From: Seison nebaliae
Lineage: Eukaryota; Rotifera; Pararotatoria; Seisonacea; Seisonidae
Reading direction: 5' to 3'
Assembly (NCBI GenBank): GCA_023231475.1
Contig: JALJEE010003272.1
Location: 1 to 58,555 of the forward strand
Length of the DNA: 58,555 nt
Under the pieces are notes generated by a model. The model was not told the origin of the DNA and did no database searches. It saw nothing but the letters and a program-made list of their open reading frames with translations. The translations under genes were made by a program, and so were the position numbers. Positions 1 through 10,261 of this stretch are shown piece after piece; position 1 is the stretch's first letter, and each line of letters starts with the position of its first letter.

Positions 1-183
1 GAGGATTGAACGTGTTCGTGGTCGTCCACGTTTCCTGCCAATACTGTTATCATTTTTCAAATTTATCTCGTCATTCGCCTCTTGAATAATAGTATCAACC
101 ATTGTCTGCGTGAGATTATCAGTTGGCAAACTGAGATCGTCTTCCGCTTCTTCATTAGCTTTATTATTTTTTATAGTTGACAT
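1..183 (-). CDS. AT-hook protein, N-terminal part (runs off the left edge)
   Basis: Reading the minus strand from the ATG at 183 gives 61 open residues up to the window edge. The start is acidic and polar (MSTIKNNKANEEAEDDLS), and near the edge there is a basic GRKRGRPR core, the classic AT-hook minor-groove DNA-binding motif. This suggests a chromatin or transcription-related nuclear protein, but one AT-hook does not define a family. The region upstream of the ATG is A/T-only low-complexity sequence, which fits a 5' end. The rest of the gene lies outside the window, so product and length are unknown. Confidence 0.5.
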   Translation of the reverse strand, partial: MSTIKNNKANEEAEDDLSLPTDNLTQTMVDTIIQEANDEINLKNDNSIGRKRGRPRTRSIL

Positions 184-626
184 GTAAAAAAAAAAATTTT
201 TTTTTTCGAATTTCAAAAAAATCTTATGAATTGACTTATGAATTATTATAATAAATGTTCACTTCAAGAATGAATTTAAGATTGAGAACCGAGAAGACAT
301 ACAAAATGAAAAAGAATATGTGAAGATTTAATTTTTCCGAAATTTCAATTATTTATAGATTTACTTCACAATTTACTTTTGTCAGTAAAGGGCATAATAG
401 AGTTTTATTGAAATAAATCAGATTGTTAATTATCAATTTCCAAATTTTCATTCTTCGAAATTCCATAAGTTTATTTTTATAATCATTAAACGGTTTAAAT
501 GGTATGAACAATGCGCTAAATTTTCTGTTGAAATTAAATAAAAGAATAAATTAATTTTGCACTTTTCAGAAATTTGTCATTATTTAATCTAATAAATTTT
601 TGTTTGGCGCAAAACTCATAAATAAT
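184..626. other. Intergenic region between divergent genes
   Basis: AT-rich spacer between the start codon of the AT-hook gene (-) and the first ATG of the RING-like gene (+). It presumably holds both promoters and 5' UTRs. I see no RNA gene, repeat or clear promoter motif. Confidence 0.4.
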
Positions 627-2393
627 ATGAGAAGTATCGTTGAATTTCCAACTTACTGTCTGCTCATGTGGCTGAAACAGCTCTACATTAAAGGAATCGA
701 TGATAACTATTTCGAACCGCCATTAGAATGTCATTATGGGTTGTTAGACGGAATCATTCCAAAAACAATGTGGATGTGTAATTGTCAAATGGTGTTAGGA
801 AAGAAATATGATCAGTTGATATGGGAAATATCTCAAATATTTAATGTACTTTTTTGGTATGTTGTATATAAACTATCATGTAGAATAGGTCGAAGATGGA
901 TGAGGAAGGAGAATGTTAATTCTGATGAAAAAATATTGGAGGATGGAGATCATGATCGTTCAGTTACTCTTCCATTACCAGACAGAAGTGTTAGTTTATC
1001 GGATATCGGAGAAGATGTTCATAGTATAATGACATCATCTTCACTTATCAGTAGCGATTCTGATATTGGAAAAAAATTATCATCGCTCTATTCATCTAAT
1101 TTACAAGACGAGTCCTGTATAATAGAAGCATTAAATTCAGCATCAGAATCTACGGACAAAACTGGAAGTTGTGAATGGATCGAACGGACAGATCATCGAT
1201 CACTTTCCGATATTTCTTTATCCAGTTCCACTACGATGGAAATCTTAATGAATTATGGACAAGTGATACCAGTTGAAATTAATTGGAATTTAACAACATC
1301 ATTTTCAATCGCCAATCAATTTATCGAACGCTGTCATTGTAATTATGTGAAGAACAAGAGGGAAAATGCAGAAATTCATGTTCATGAGAAATGGATCGAT
1401 TTGGGACCCACACCTGATTTATTGGTTAATATTAAACCGATTATTTTAGAAAGAAATTCGTTTGTAGAAGAAAATGGAACTACTTGGAAAAATGAGTTGT
1501 CATCAATTCAACATTTGGATAAATCTGAAGGAGATCAGAAAAACAATTTAGATTTACAATATTTCTGGGAAGGCGATGAGAAACTTTCACAATTATCAGT
1601 AGAAAATTCATTTAAAGATTTCGAGACATCAGATACATATTTTAAACCGTTAACTCCACCATCTATGAAGAATTTGATTGAGGAAGTCAACTATTCTCTA
1701 ACTAGTGATGATCCGTTATTAATCGAATCATATATGAATGGACGGCAAGATAATATTGATGATCCCAGAGGCTTTCTTATCAGACGAGAATATCAAGAAA
1801 ATACATTATCATGTAAAACATCCACAGGTAGTGTGCAGAGTAACAATGATAGTTTTAGTCGATTTTTACGAGATTTGCCGTTATTGGAAGAAGCTCAAAA
1901 ATTTCAACCATTCACCTCGTCTAATTTTACACAAATTAGAGATCGTAAACCGACCACGTTAGATCTATTAACGATTGAATTATTAAAAAAAAATTACGAT
2001 CTGTCATGTAGACTTTGTGGTTGTAAATTAGACCGTTCGATTACTCATTGTGTTATACCTGCTCGTTGTTCTCACATGTTCTGTTTTAATTGTGCACAAG
2101 AAAACTTAAAATTACCGACAACCGAAGTCCATCATGAAATTATGGAGGAGTTGAGCTTAAACGAAAAAAAATTGATATTAGAATATGAAGAATTATTAGA
2201 ATTTCATAGTTATCAATCGATTATTAGTCCGGAAGATATATTAATTCCATGGAATGTCACAACGTACCAAATCCCAGGGACGGAAATGTTATTCGGTTGT
2301 AATTTTGAGACTGATCAACCGAAACCATGTCCAACATGTGGTGTACTATCAGAGAAATATTGGGAAGTAATTCCTCCGCCCATTCAGGAATAA
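627..2393 (+). CDS. RING-like zinc-finger protein
   Basis: A single open frame of 588 aa starting at the first in-frame ATG; an upstream TTG at 600 is not a plausible eukaryotic start. The N-terminal about 90 residues are hydrophobic and Cys/Trp-rich, possibly membrane-associated. The middle (about 100-450) is polar, Ser/Glu/Asp-rich and probably disordered. The C-terminal part carries ordered Cys/His pairs: SCRLCGC near residue 460, CSHMFCFNC near 480, and PCPTCG near 568. These resemble a C3HC4 RING with a long (about 75-residue) insertion between the third and last metal-ligand pairs. If so, it would be an E3 ubiquitin ligase, but the spacing is unusual and I do not recognise the family. 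No intron is needed. Confidence 0.7.
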   Translation: MRSIVEFPTYCLLMWLKQLYIKGIDDNYFEPPLECHYGLLDGIIPKTMWMCNCQMVLGKKYDQLIWEISQIFNVLFWYVVYKLSCRIGRRWMRKENVNSDEKILEDGDHDRSVTLPLPDRSVSLSDIGEDVHSIMTSSSLISSDSDIGKKLSSLYSSNLQDESCIIEALNSASESTDKTGSCEWIERTDHRSLSDISLSSSTTMEILMNYGQVIPVEINWNLTTSFSIANQFIERCHCNYVKNKRENAEIHVHEKWIDLGPTPDLLVNIKPIILERNSFVEENGTTWKNELSSIQHLDKSEGDQKNNLDLQYFWEGDEKLSQLSVENSFKDFETSDTYFKPLTPPSMKNLIEEVNYSLTSDDPLLIESYMNGRQDNIDDPRGFLIRREYQENTLSCKTSTGSVQSNNDSFSRFLRDLPLLEEAQKFQPFTSSNFTQIRDRKPTTLDLLTIELLKKNYDLSCRLCGCKLDRSITHCVIPARCSHMFCFNCAQENLKLPTTEVHHEIMEELSLNEKKLILEYEELLEFHSYQSIISPEDILIPWNVTTYQIPGTEMLFGCNFETDQPKPCPTCGVLSEKYWEVIPPPIQE

Positions 2394-3169
2394 GATATGT
2401 TATTTAAACAAATTATAATTCTTTCTTTTCTCCCATATCCCTTTGCTTTGCTTCCTTCCATTTTTTTTGAACTTTCCATTCAAATGGAATCTTCAATTAT
2501 ATTGTAAATATTATTCGGTCCAATTACTTTATTGAAATATGAATATCTACTAACTTCCAGATAATAAGTTGATTTTAGAAATTAAACCAAATTTGTTTTT
2601 AATTTATTTTATTTTTGTTAATTATAAAATCCAAATTTCGCCCGGAGTAAATTAAACTAATTTATTTAAATTTAAAATTGTTTTAAAACTAATTTAACAC
2701 AACAGCAAAACTGTATCATATTCTTACACTAAATTTGATTATCAAAATGTTTTTTCCATTCAAAATGATTATTTGAGAATTTAAAGAATGAGATCATTAT
2801 ATATAATATAATATAATGAACATTATTAATAACGGAATAATTAAATCCGTTCGAATTCAATAACATTTTTTATTATTCGATGAATGATTAAATAAGAATA
2901 TATAAATAGAATAAATAGGAAAATTTTTTATTTTCGATGTATATTAACTAACATATTTTATATAGAATGCTATAACATTTATGTGGAATAGAAAATAAAA
3001 ATAAGAAATCAGAAAGGAGAAGTTTTGGAGAGAAATGTTTTTGAAGCTCGAAAATTAATTAGAAGAGAAAGCGAAAAATAATAAAATGATAATTGAAGGA
3101 AGATATATAAATAAATAATAAAGAAAATTTATTAAAGTCGATTTAGGAAGTTCATTTTATTATATTGCG
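2394..3169. other. AT-rich intergenic region
   Basis: About 780 bases of very AT-rich sequence between two genes on the plus strand. It contains a short TATAATATAATATAAT simple repeat near 2800. No convincing ORF, RNA gene or transposon was seen. Confidence 0.4.
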
Positions 3170-6100
3170 ATGGAGCTTCCTAGAATTCATGAAACAAATA
3201 CTAAACGAATTTGTCAATTATTTGATGAAACTTATCAAGAGACGTTATTCCAAGCGTTATCGACCGATTATCATGATAGATTATATGAAGTTAACATTTC
3301 AGGTTATTTTAATTTCTTTCCAATTTCAATTAAATTCCATCTCTAATCAGATGATGAACCCAAGAAGAATCTTCAAAATTTATGTTTCGACGTTCTAGTC
3401 GAGAGTTATCGTGACCATCTTCCCGATCTCCTTTTACTCTTAAAAAAATATGTAATTGAAATTGAGCAAAGTTATTTGGATGTCCCAGAAATTCTACAGA
3501 ACTCTCAAAATTTTCCAAATTTATATAAAAATTTTCTTTCGACTCAATATCTGACTAAGAAGAAAGTGAAGAAAATGTCATCGAAAATTCCATCGAAAAT
3601 TCTCGTGAAATTATTAATGGTAATTTTTCAGGAAACGAAAATGAATTCATTAAATGAATCCTTTTTTCCTTTCTGGTATTTTCCCACATTGATCCTCAAT
3701 GATTTCATTCGTAAAATGAAAAAATCAGAATTTAATCCTCTCAAAAAAATTTCAATTTGTATCCACAATAAAGAAACATTAATAATGATAACGAAAATCT
3801 TATCGAATTATATTCAAAATTGGAGACAAAATCAAATTCAATATCTCGACATCTCTCCAGCATATCTATCACCTATGACGTTGACTTATCTGGCAAGAAA
3901 GACGGAATTACACAACAACTTCTCCAGTCGAACAATTGCTCTATATCAAGAGAGGAAATTACATTTACAAAAACTCATGTACTTCCGTAATGGATTACAA
4001 TCACTGGTTGGAATCGGTTTGAAGAATTTGCAGAAAAAAATTGACAATTGTCATCTGGAAATTCAAGAATATAAGAATAAAATCGGAAATGTTATCGATC
4101 CCAGAAAGATCGATGAAAATGATTTCTCACTTTATTCGAATGATGATAATGAAATTTTTAAGAATAACAATAATAATTTCACAGATAAAACAGAAAGAAA
4201 AGATGGTGAGAATGTAATAGGAAAAATTCAAGTTGAACGTGAAGGTTATTTACCAGAAAATATCGAAATTGGAAAAAGTGAAAGAAATTTACAATCTCCA
4301 ACTGAAAACAATGAAAACTTAGAATCGTCAATTGAAAATAATGGAAATTTACTATCGTCAATTGAAATTGATGAAAATTTACCATCAACAATTGAAACTG
4401 ATGGAAATTTACCATCAACAATTGAAAATGATGGAAATTTACCATCAACAATTGAGAATAATGGTAACTTACCATCAATAAGTGAAAATCGTGAAAACTT
4501 AGAATGGTCAGTCGAAAATAATGGAAATTTATCATCAACAATTCAAAATATCGGAAATTTATCGTCAACAATTGAAAATAATGGAAATTTATCAGAAAAA
4601 CTGAAAGTTGGAGACGGTGAAATTTCGTTGAAAAAGAATGATGTGAATAAGATTATGACAAAGAATCCAGTCGCACAAATTGATGAAATGTTAGATGAAA
4701 CGGTAAATTTTAGAGATGATAAATTAGTAGAATATTTATTGGCATCAGTACATTATTTGAAGACATGTATTATTCTCTCATTAAAGATAACGTCGAAAGA
4801 CCAATTGGAAGATTTGAAGACGTTATTAAATAATCAGAATCGATCGAATATTAATTTTATAATAAAACAATTGAGTATAACGAATTGTAGTTATGATGAA
4901 TTATACGAAGTATTTCGATTAATGAAACATGTGAATAAGTTTATGGAATCGTTGTCAATTCATTGTTGTGTGACATCAACCGTTTTTCCGATATTAACAT
5001 TATTCTTATTGGATTCCTTTTATTTACCTATAACTCATAAATGGTCGACGAAAGTATTTCCCAATTCAACAACATTTAAAAATTTGACATCTCTCAATCT
5101 ATCGAGATGTAATCTTAATTTCAATACAGAAACTAATCGATCGATAATGAAAGAAGTAATGAAGGAATTGAAGAGATTAAGATGTTTAGATCTCTCAGAA
5201 AATAGAATTGATGGATCGCTTGTATACATTTTACCACGACCGTTCCGTGTGGATGGAAAGAAAACGAACGATCATATCAAAGTGTTAATATTGAGGAAAT
5301 GTGAATTGAATAGGAATGATATTTATGGAATTGGTGCGACATTCGAACCGAATATAAATTTTGAATATTTTTCAAAATGTGTAACAAATCTTCCAATATC
5401 GGCGACGAGCTGCACAAACGGAATTAATACCGGATTGGAATATTTGGATTTGAGTGAGAATAATTTGAGCAAATATCAGGAAATGATGAGTAAAGATTTA
5501 TTGCCGAAATTAATTAAACGTACATCAGATTTAACGACGTCAATTACTGATTTTTGTACTTTGACATTCCTCAAAGAATATGACAAATCCACGTCGACCT
5601 TCAGTGATTATTTGAGGAAGAAAGATAATTTGACAGCGGAAGACAATAACACAATTTATGAATCGGTGATGAAAATTCAAAAAAAGATTCCTGCAATCGG
5701 ATTAAGAAGTCTGATTTTGGACAACGTCTCATTTACGGACGATCAATTTCTCAGTTTTCATTTATCACTTCTCAGGAATTGTAATTCGGCATTAACTTTT
5801 CTGAGTTGTCTCGGTGATTTTGAGGTGGCGAGAAATATGGCGGTTGGATGGATTTATAATAACATTTTCCAGAGAGGTTTCCGTATCAACAATAATTTAT
5901 TTCTACGATTGGCAATTCCACGATTGGGATTATCCGATCTCGTTTTTCTCGATCGATATGCAGTTCGCCCTCCATTCCGATTGAATCAACGACATGTCGT
6001 TCGAAATATCGAAGTTCGCAATCATAACCCAGACAACAACAACGACCACCAAATTATTAATGATGATAATGGTAACAATGAATTGAGGAATGAGGAAATC

Positions 6101-6805
6101 AATAATCATTTGATAAACGATGGAAATGACGTGGCAAATGACATTAGAGATGATGGTCAACTTCCTCAGAACGACAATATCGCTGGTGATGGTAACATGA
6201 TAATTAATGAAGAAATTATCATGGACAATGAAGGAAATGATGATTTAAATGATAATTTGAGAAATCACATAAATGACGGTGGGGAAGACGATATCATGGA
6301 GTTCGATGATGATGTTATTCTAGACAATCAAAATGTTGAACCAAACGGTAATGACATCATCAATTATCAGGATGATATCCGACATGATTTTATGGAAGAT
6401 AACGGTAATAACATCATCAATCATCAGGATGATATCCGACATGATTTTATGGAAGAAAACGATAATGATATTATTAACCATCAGGATGATATCGAACATG
6501 ATAATATGGAAGAAAACGATAATGATATCGAACCTGATGATAATTTAAATAACCGTGATATTGTTGTGGAAGATGAAATCAACAATAACATCAATAACGA
6601 AAATGTTAACGAAAATGATAATGGAAATGATAATGGAAATGATAATGAAAATATATCAGCATCATCAGAAAGACAGCATCCTGCCAAAGTGTTCAGTGTT
6701 GAAGAAATATTGACGATCGTTGCCATGCAATTTCCACAATATGTCCGGTTAATTTTCGATGAGAATGAAAAGAAAGAAATAAAAAAAACGTCGAAAGAGA
6801 TCTGA
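3170..6805 (+). CDS. Leucine-rich-repeat protein with Asn/Asp-rich repeats
   Basis: Two exons (3170-3302 and 3351-6805) joined across a 48-nt GTT...CAG intron give 1195 aa starting MELPRIHETNTKRICQLFDE. The exon-exon join restores the frame exactly, with a split GAT codon. Order: a helical N-terminal region; a block of ten 10-residue repeats (nt 4286-4585); leucine-rich repeats from about nt 5070 (NLTSLNLSRCNL, RLRCLDLSENRI, GLEYLDLSENNL, GLRSLILDNVSF); then an Asn/Asp-rich tail with three 19-residue repeats (nt 6344-6514). The LRR motifs imply a protein-binding scaffold. A PRAME/LRRC14-like F-box or elongin adaptor is conceivable, but I see no decisive box motif. The stop lies one base from the stop of the convergent LAS1 gene. 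Confidence 0.75.
4286..4585 (+). repeat. In-frame 30-bp tandem repeat (10 units) inside the LRR gene
   Basis: Ten consecutive 30-nt units encode variants of NLPSTIENDG. Four central units are nearly identical and the outer units have diverged. The unit is a multiple of three, so copy-number change keeps the frame. Confidence 0.85.
6344..6514 (+). repeat. In-frame 57-bp tandem repeat (3 units) inside the LRR gene
   Basis: Three 57-nt units encode 19-residue copies of the pattern NGNDIINYQDDIRHDFMED, followed by a partial fourth copy. They form part of the acidic, Asn-rich C-terminal tail. Confidence 0.8.
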
Positions 6806-6806
6806 T

Positions 6807-7652
6807 TTAATTTGGAAATAATTTTTTCAAATTCTCCTCAAATGTCCACAACAAAAATAATCGTTCTTTTATTTCAACACTTTCTTTCTTCATCAACCGA
6901 TCAATTTGTTCGTTTAATAACCATTTCAATTCATCGACGAACATTAAATTATTTGATCGATATAACTCCTCCAATAATCCATCCCATTTTTTAACGATTT
7001 TTCCTTCATCTTTTTCCTTATAAAATTCGCTCATATAAAAACGTAACAAATCGAACGCCGTTTCATGCACATGAACTTTATATTGCTTATTCGTCTTCAT
7101 CCGAATGAATAGTTCCTTTTCTAATAAAGAATTTTCACATTTCTCTTCTTCTTCGTTCTCTTCCACATTTTTTTCAATTTCTTGTTGTCGAATTTTCAAT
7201 TGACGACGTTTCCAATAGTTGATGATGAGATAATTCAAAGCTTCATAACAAGCGTCTTTACATTGGATGAATGAAGGTAAAGAAGATGAATGTGTCACAT
7301 CATGACGTAAATTTGTGAAATATTTCGGTAGATTCAATTTGACGATCGAAGTTCTGATACTCGGTCGATTTCTTTCTAGTTGTAATGGCTCCACCATAAT
7401 ATTGACAAATTTCGAAATAGACAAAGCATATGATGCATGTGCGCCGATATTATGAATTTGTGAATCAGATTCGTCTTTTGATGACGGATCATTTAAAATG
7501 GACGATAATAAAACGATGGTGGCGAGTATGGACGTATCTAAATTTTCATCAATTCCTTCCAATTCCTTCAGTTGATAATAAGCTCTCCAATAATCATCTC
7601 GATCACCTTTCAATAAATTTGTACAAATATTTTCTAATTTATCATCAAACAT
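6807..7652 (-). CDS. LAS1L: LAS1-like pre-rRNA endonuclease (HEPN)
   Basis: A 281-aa frame from the ATG at 7652 (MFDDKLENICTNLLKGD). An open extension upstream has no ATG, so I did not use it. The N-terminal about 160 residues match the Las1 domain: a helical region, then FVNIMVEPLQ, then FTNLRHDVTHSSSLPS and ALNYLIINYW. The R116-H117-xxx-H121 element is the HEPN RNase catalytic motif of Las1. In known systems, Las1 with the kinase Grc3/NOL9 cleaves ITS2 during 60S ribosome maturation in the nucleolus. The C-terminal part is charged and helical. The start lies about 145 bases from the DMAP1 stop on the same strand, and the 3' end abuts the LRR gene tail to tail with one base between. Confidence 0.85.
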   Translation of the reverse strand: MFDDKLENICTNLLKGDRDDYWRAYYQLKELEGIDENLDTSILATIVLLSSILNDPSSKDESDSQIHNIGAHASYALSISKFVNIMVEPLQLERNRPSIRTSIVKLNLPKYFTNLRHDVTHSSSLPSFIQCKDACYEALNYLIINYWKRRQLKIRQQEIEKNVEENEEEEKCENSLLEKELFIRMKTNKQYKVHVHETAFDLLRFYMSEFYKEKDEGKIVKKWDGLLEELYRSNNLMFVDELKWLLNEQIDRLMKKESVEIKERLFLLWTFEENLKKLFPN

Positions 7653-7796
7653 TCCAATAGACCGATAAAATATATTGTCTAACAATTTGTAAAAATTGAG
7701 AAATAAAAAATTGATTTCTATGGAAAAAAAAAGATTCACTGAATTTTCAATTTATTAATCGAATTTTATCGATAAATTATATAGGAAAAAATATTT

Positions 7797-9703
7797 TTAA
7801 TGTGCTGCTCGTTTTCTGATACTTTTCTAATAAAATGAGAATAAATTGAGGAAAAATTTCGAAATAATTTAAAAGAAACTTTTCGGCTGATTTCACTTCG
7901 ATTATCCATATCGGTATCATCCGGTTGATGTGTATCATTATTGGAGAAACGGGAAACGCTACTGTTAGTACTGGTAAGTCGAGTTCGAATTCCAGAGCAG
8001 ATAGAATTAGTTCCCGAGAGTCCGATACCGTCATTAGGCAAAGATGGTTTCGGTAACGGTTTTGCAGTGAGTGTTAAACTTTCTAATTTTGATGAAGAAT
8101 TCATGAAGAAATTGAAAATTTTCGAAATATTTCTCGAAAGTGCGTCATTATCATTCAACAGATTCTTTGATTGACAAACATTTCTCATTTCCTTTATATC
8201 TTTCTTCAACGCGTCAACAATTAACTTGAGATCATTCATGAGATTGATATCCGATCTCAATGTGTTGTATCGAATACATATGTCTTCATTCCACATACTT
8301 GGTTGGAATGTGGTTGATGTGAGAGAAGTCATTGATGATGGTTGAACAATCATTCGATGAAGATTCGACATGACTTGGTCGAGTGAACGATTCCGTTTAT
8401 TCGATAATGAACTACTGACAATTTTACATCGTAACGATCTAAATGTGACTTCATGAGTCAATTCAACAATTTTGATTGGTGGTGTTTTAATCATGAGTTG
8501 GAAGAGATTAGCAGACATGTCATTCGATTTCGTTTTCTTCTCAATATAATTCGATATATCCACCGCTCTCTGAAGTAGACTAGAACAATCGGGATTCGAA
8601 CTCAAATATGAAGTGGAGAATAAAGAAGATAATATAGATAATAATGATGGTAATTGAACAGTTAATTCATTGGAATGTTCATTTTTTTGTTTCTTCTCCA
8701 TTATTAAACCGGTGGTTGGAATGATGTTGGAATTGAGTGAATTGGCATCGCGTAATTTATGTTCGACAACTCGTGCCTTCTCATCTTGTTTCTTTCGCTG
8801 ATTATTTATGAGAGCGAGATTCTGTATAATCTCTTCTTCTTCTTTCACTTCCTTCATCGTTCTGGTAGAGAGAAGATGTAATTGTTCACGTCGTTTTCTT
8901 TCATGATTTCCATCAAATCGATAATTCCTAAATAAATGAGACACATCAATTATATTGGGATGTTCATTCAATTTATCACTTCGTCTTAATGGATCGCTTT
9001 TCACTTTATTCCGAATATTCTTTATCGCCAAATCGATATTATTCGAACTGGATTCATAAAATTTCGCATAGAATGACATAAAAGAATAAAACATTTCTTT
9101 AATCTCGATAATATCCTTCTTCCCATAATCTCTCTCATTCCAACGATCTGTCACTACTAGAAATTTAAAATCAAAATCGTACACCAATTCAATCAAATAT
9201 TTCAATTGATTGAATGAAACATTTCCAAATTTCCCATTCAATTTAATCCAATGGTCCACGATCTTCTCCGTTATTTCTGGTACTTTCCCTTTCACGTTAC
9301 ATCGTACAAACGGATATATTCTCTTCTCAATCTCTTTCGACTCCTCATTATTTTGTCGATGCCAATGAAATAATTTCAAGTTATCGGAACGAGCTTGATT
9401 AACGAATGGTTCCCATTTCCATTCAACCTTCGCCTGTGAATTCCCATCGTTCAATCGACGAACTTTTGTATAATATGACGCATTATTTCTCATTAACTTC
9501 TTCATTGGATTTATCGAGAAATAATCAAGAGATCCATTATCATAATCCGCTTTCTCCTCATCTTTCAACAACGCCCATATCTCCTTTGGAATATGTTTCG
9601 GTTTCTTTATTCGATTCGACGTTCTTCCTTTCGTCGATTGCGTTCGATCAGTAGTTGATGAAGAGATTGATAAAATATCTTTCACATCTGAAGTCGATGC
9701 CAT
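7797..9703 (-). CDS. DMAP1: DMAP1-like chromatin protein (SANT domain)
   Basis: The start MASTSDVKDILSIS resembles DMAP1/SWC4/EAF2. Family blocks follow in order: HIPKEIWALL, a KWEPFVNQARSDNLKLFHW block, the SANT/Myb-like segment around residues 160-230 (YDFDFKFLVVTDRW), then the signature GNHERKRREQLHLLSTR and a coiled region. The C-terminal DMAP domain (LRSDINLMNDLK) is also present. In other animals DMAP1 is a subunit of the TIP60/NuA4 and SRCAP remodelers. I splice a 53-nt intron (7827-7879, GTTTCT...TTAG), giving 617 aa with a basic tail (KKSIRKRAAH) as in relatives. Unspliced, the frame runs to 7766 with an odd hydrophobic tail (645 aa). The region between the SANT and C-terminal domains is enlarged and low-complexity. 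Confidence 0.88.
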
Positions 9704-9757
9704 TTTCTATTTGAATTAAGTATAAATTTTAGATGAGAACCGTTAAATTTTTTCATT

Positions 9758-9763
9758 AAAAAA
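9758..9763 (-). terminator. RNA polymerase III T-run terminator of U6atac
   Basis: Six consecutive T residues on the minus strand directly follow the U6atac-like sequence, as expected for Pol III termination. Confidence 0.65.
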
Positions 9764-9852
9764 TTGTGTTCCCAATGCTGTGCGGGCATCGGGAGAAGGA
9801 AGTCCGTCCTTGTCAAGGGGGCTGCTAACTATCTCTCCTTCCTTCGAATTCT
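9764..9852 (-). ncRNA. RNU6ATAC: U6atac small nuclear RNA (minor spliceosome)
   Basis: The minus strand reads AAGGAGAGATAGTTAGCAGC followed by CCCCTTGACAAGGACGG. Human U6atac has AAGGAGAGAAGGTTAGCACT then CCCCTTGACAAGGATGG, from memory of the family. This covers the 5'-splice-site-pairing segment, the U4atac/U12-pairing segment and the intramolecular stem-loop. U6 itself differs here (ACAGAGA, CCCTGCGCAAGGATG). The length, about 90 nt, is close to the short insect U6atac rather than the 126-nt human RNA. A TATA-like box lies at 9876-9883, about 25 nt upstream of the inferred start, and a T-run ends it: the layout of a type-3 Pol III gene. Exact ends are inferred. It sits head to tail 60 bases upstream of DMAP1. 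Confidence 0.88.
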
Positions 9853-9875
9853 TAAATTCGATTCAATAAACTTAC

Positions 9876-9883
9876 TTATATAA
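9876..9883 (-). promoter_or_regulatory. TATA-like element of the U6atac gene
   Basis: TTATATAA lies about 25 bases upstream of the inferred U6atac 5' end, the usual position for a snRNA-type Pol III TATA box. A proximal sequence element should lie about 25 bases further upstream, but I cannot identify it by eye. Confidence 0.55.
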
Positions 9884-10261
9884 GACTTCCTAACGAACAT
9901 ACAAAATTAACGAATTACAATAAATGCAATAACGGAAATGTGTGACTTATTAATGCGATATTGAAAAGATCCGCCCTATTCCTTCCTCCTAATTTTTTTT
10001 TTGCGCTTCCGAAAAAAATTTTGTGAAATTAAAATGAACAAAATATTTGGAATTTCAAAAAATTATGAGCCAAAAATTTTAAAATATAAATTTGAAATTT
10101 GAATTTTATTAATTTTATCCAATCTTATTAATCTTTTTTTGAATATTTATTATTCGCTTAATTTCTTATAAACATACAAAAGCCAATGTCACATTGAGAG
10201 GTACATATTAAAAAAGTGAAAGAAATTTTTTTGTGTTCATCCTCGTTTTGGTTGGGAAGAA

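Noticed and set aside
600-626. TTG start for the RING-like protein
   Set aside because: Eukaryotic initiation at TTG is unlikely and the extension has no support; the first ATG at 627 was used.
7653-7739. N-terminal extension of LAS1
   Set aside because: Open but without an ATG, hydrophobic and unlike the family; it also crowds the DMAP1 3' end.
9960-10010. Second small RNA gene upstream of U6atac (T-run near 9992)
   Set aside because: No match to U4atac, U6, U1, U2, U5 or U12 motifs I know; T-runs are common in this AT-rich sequence.
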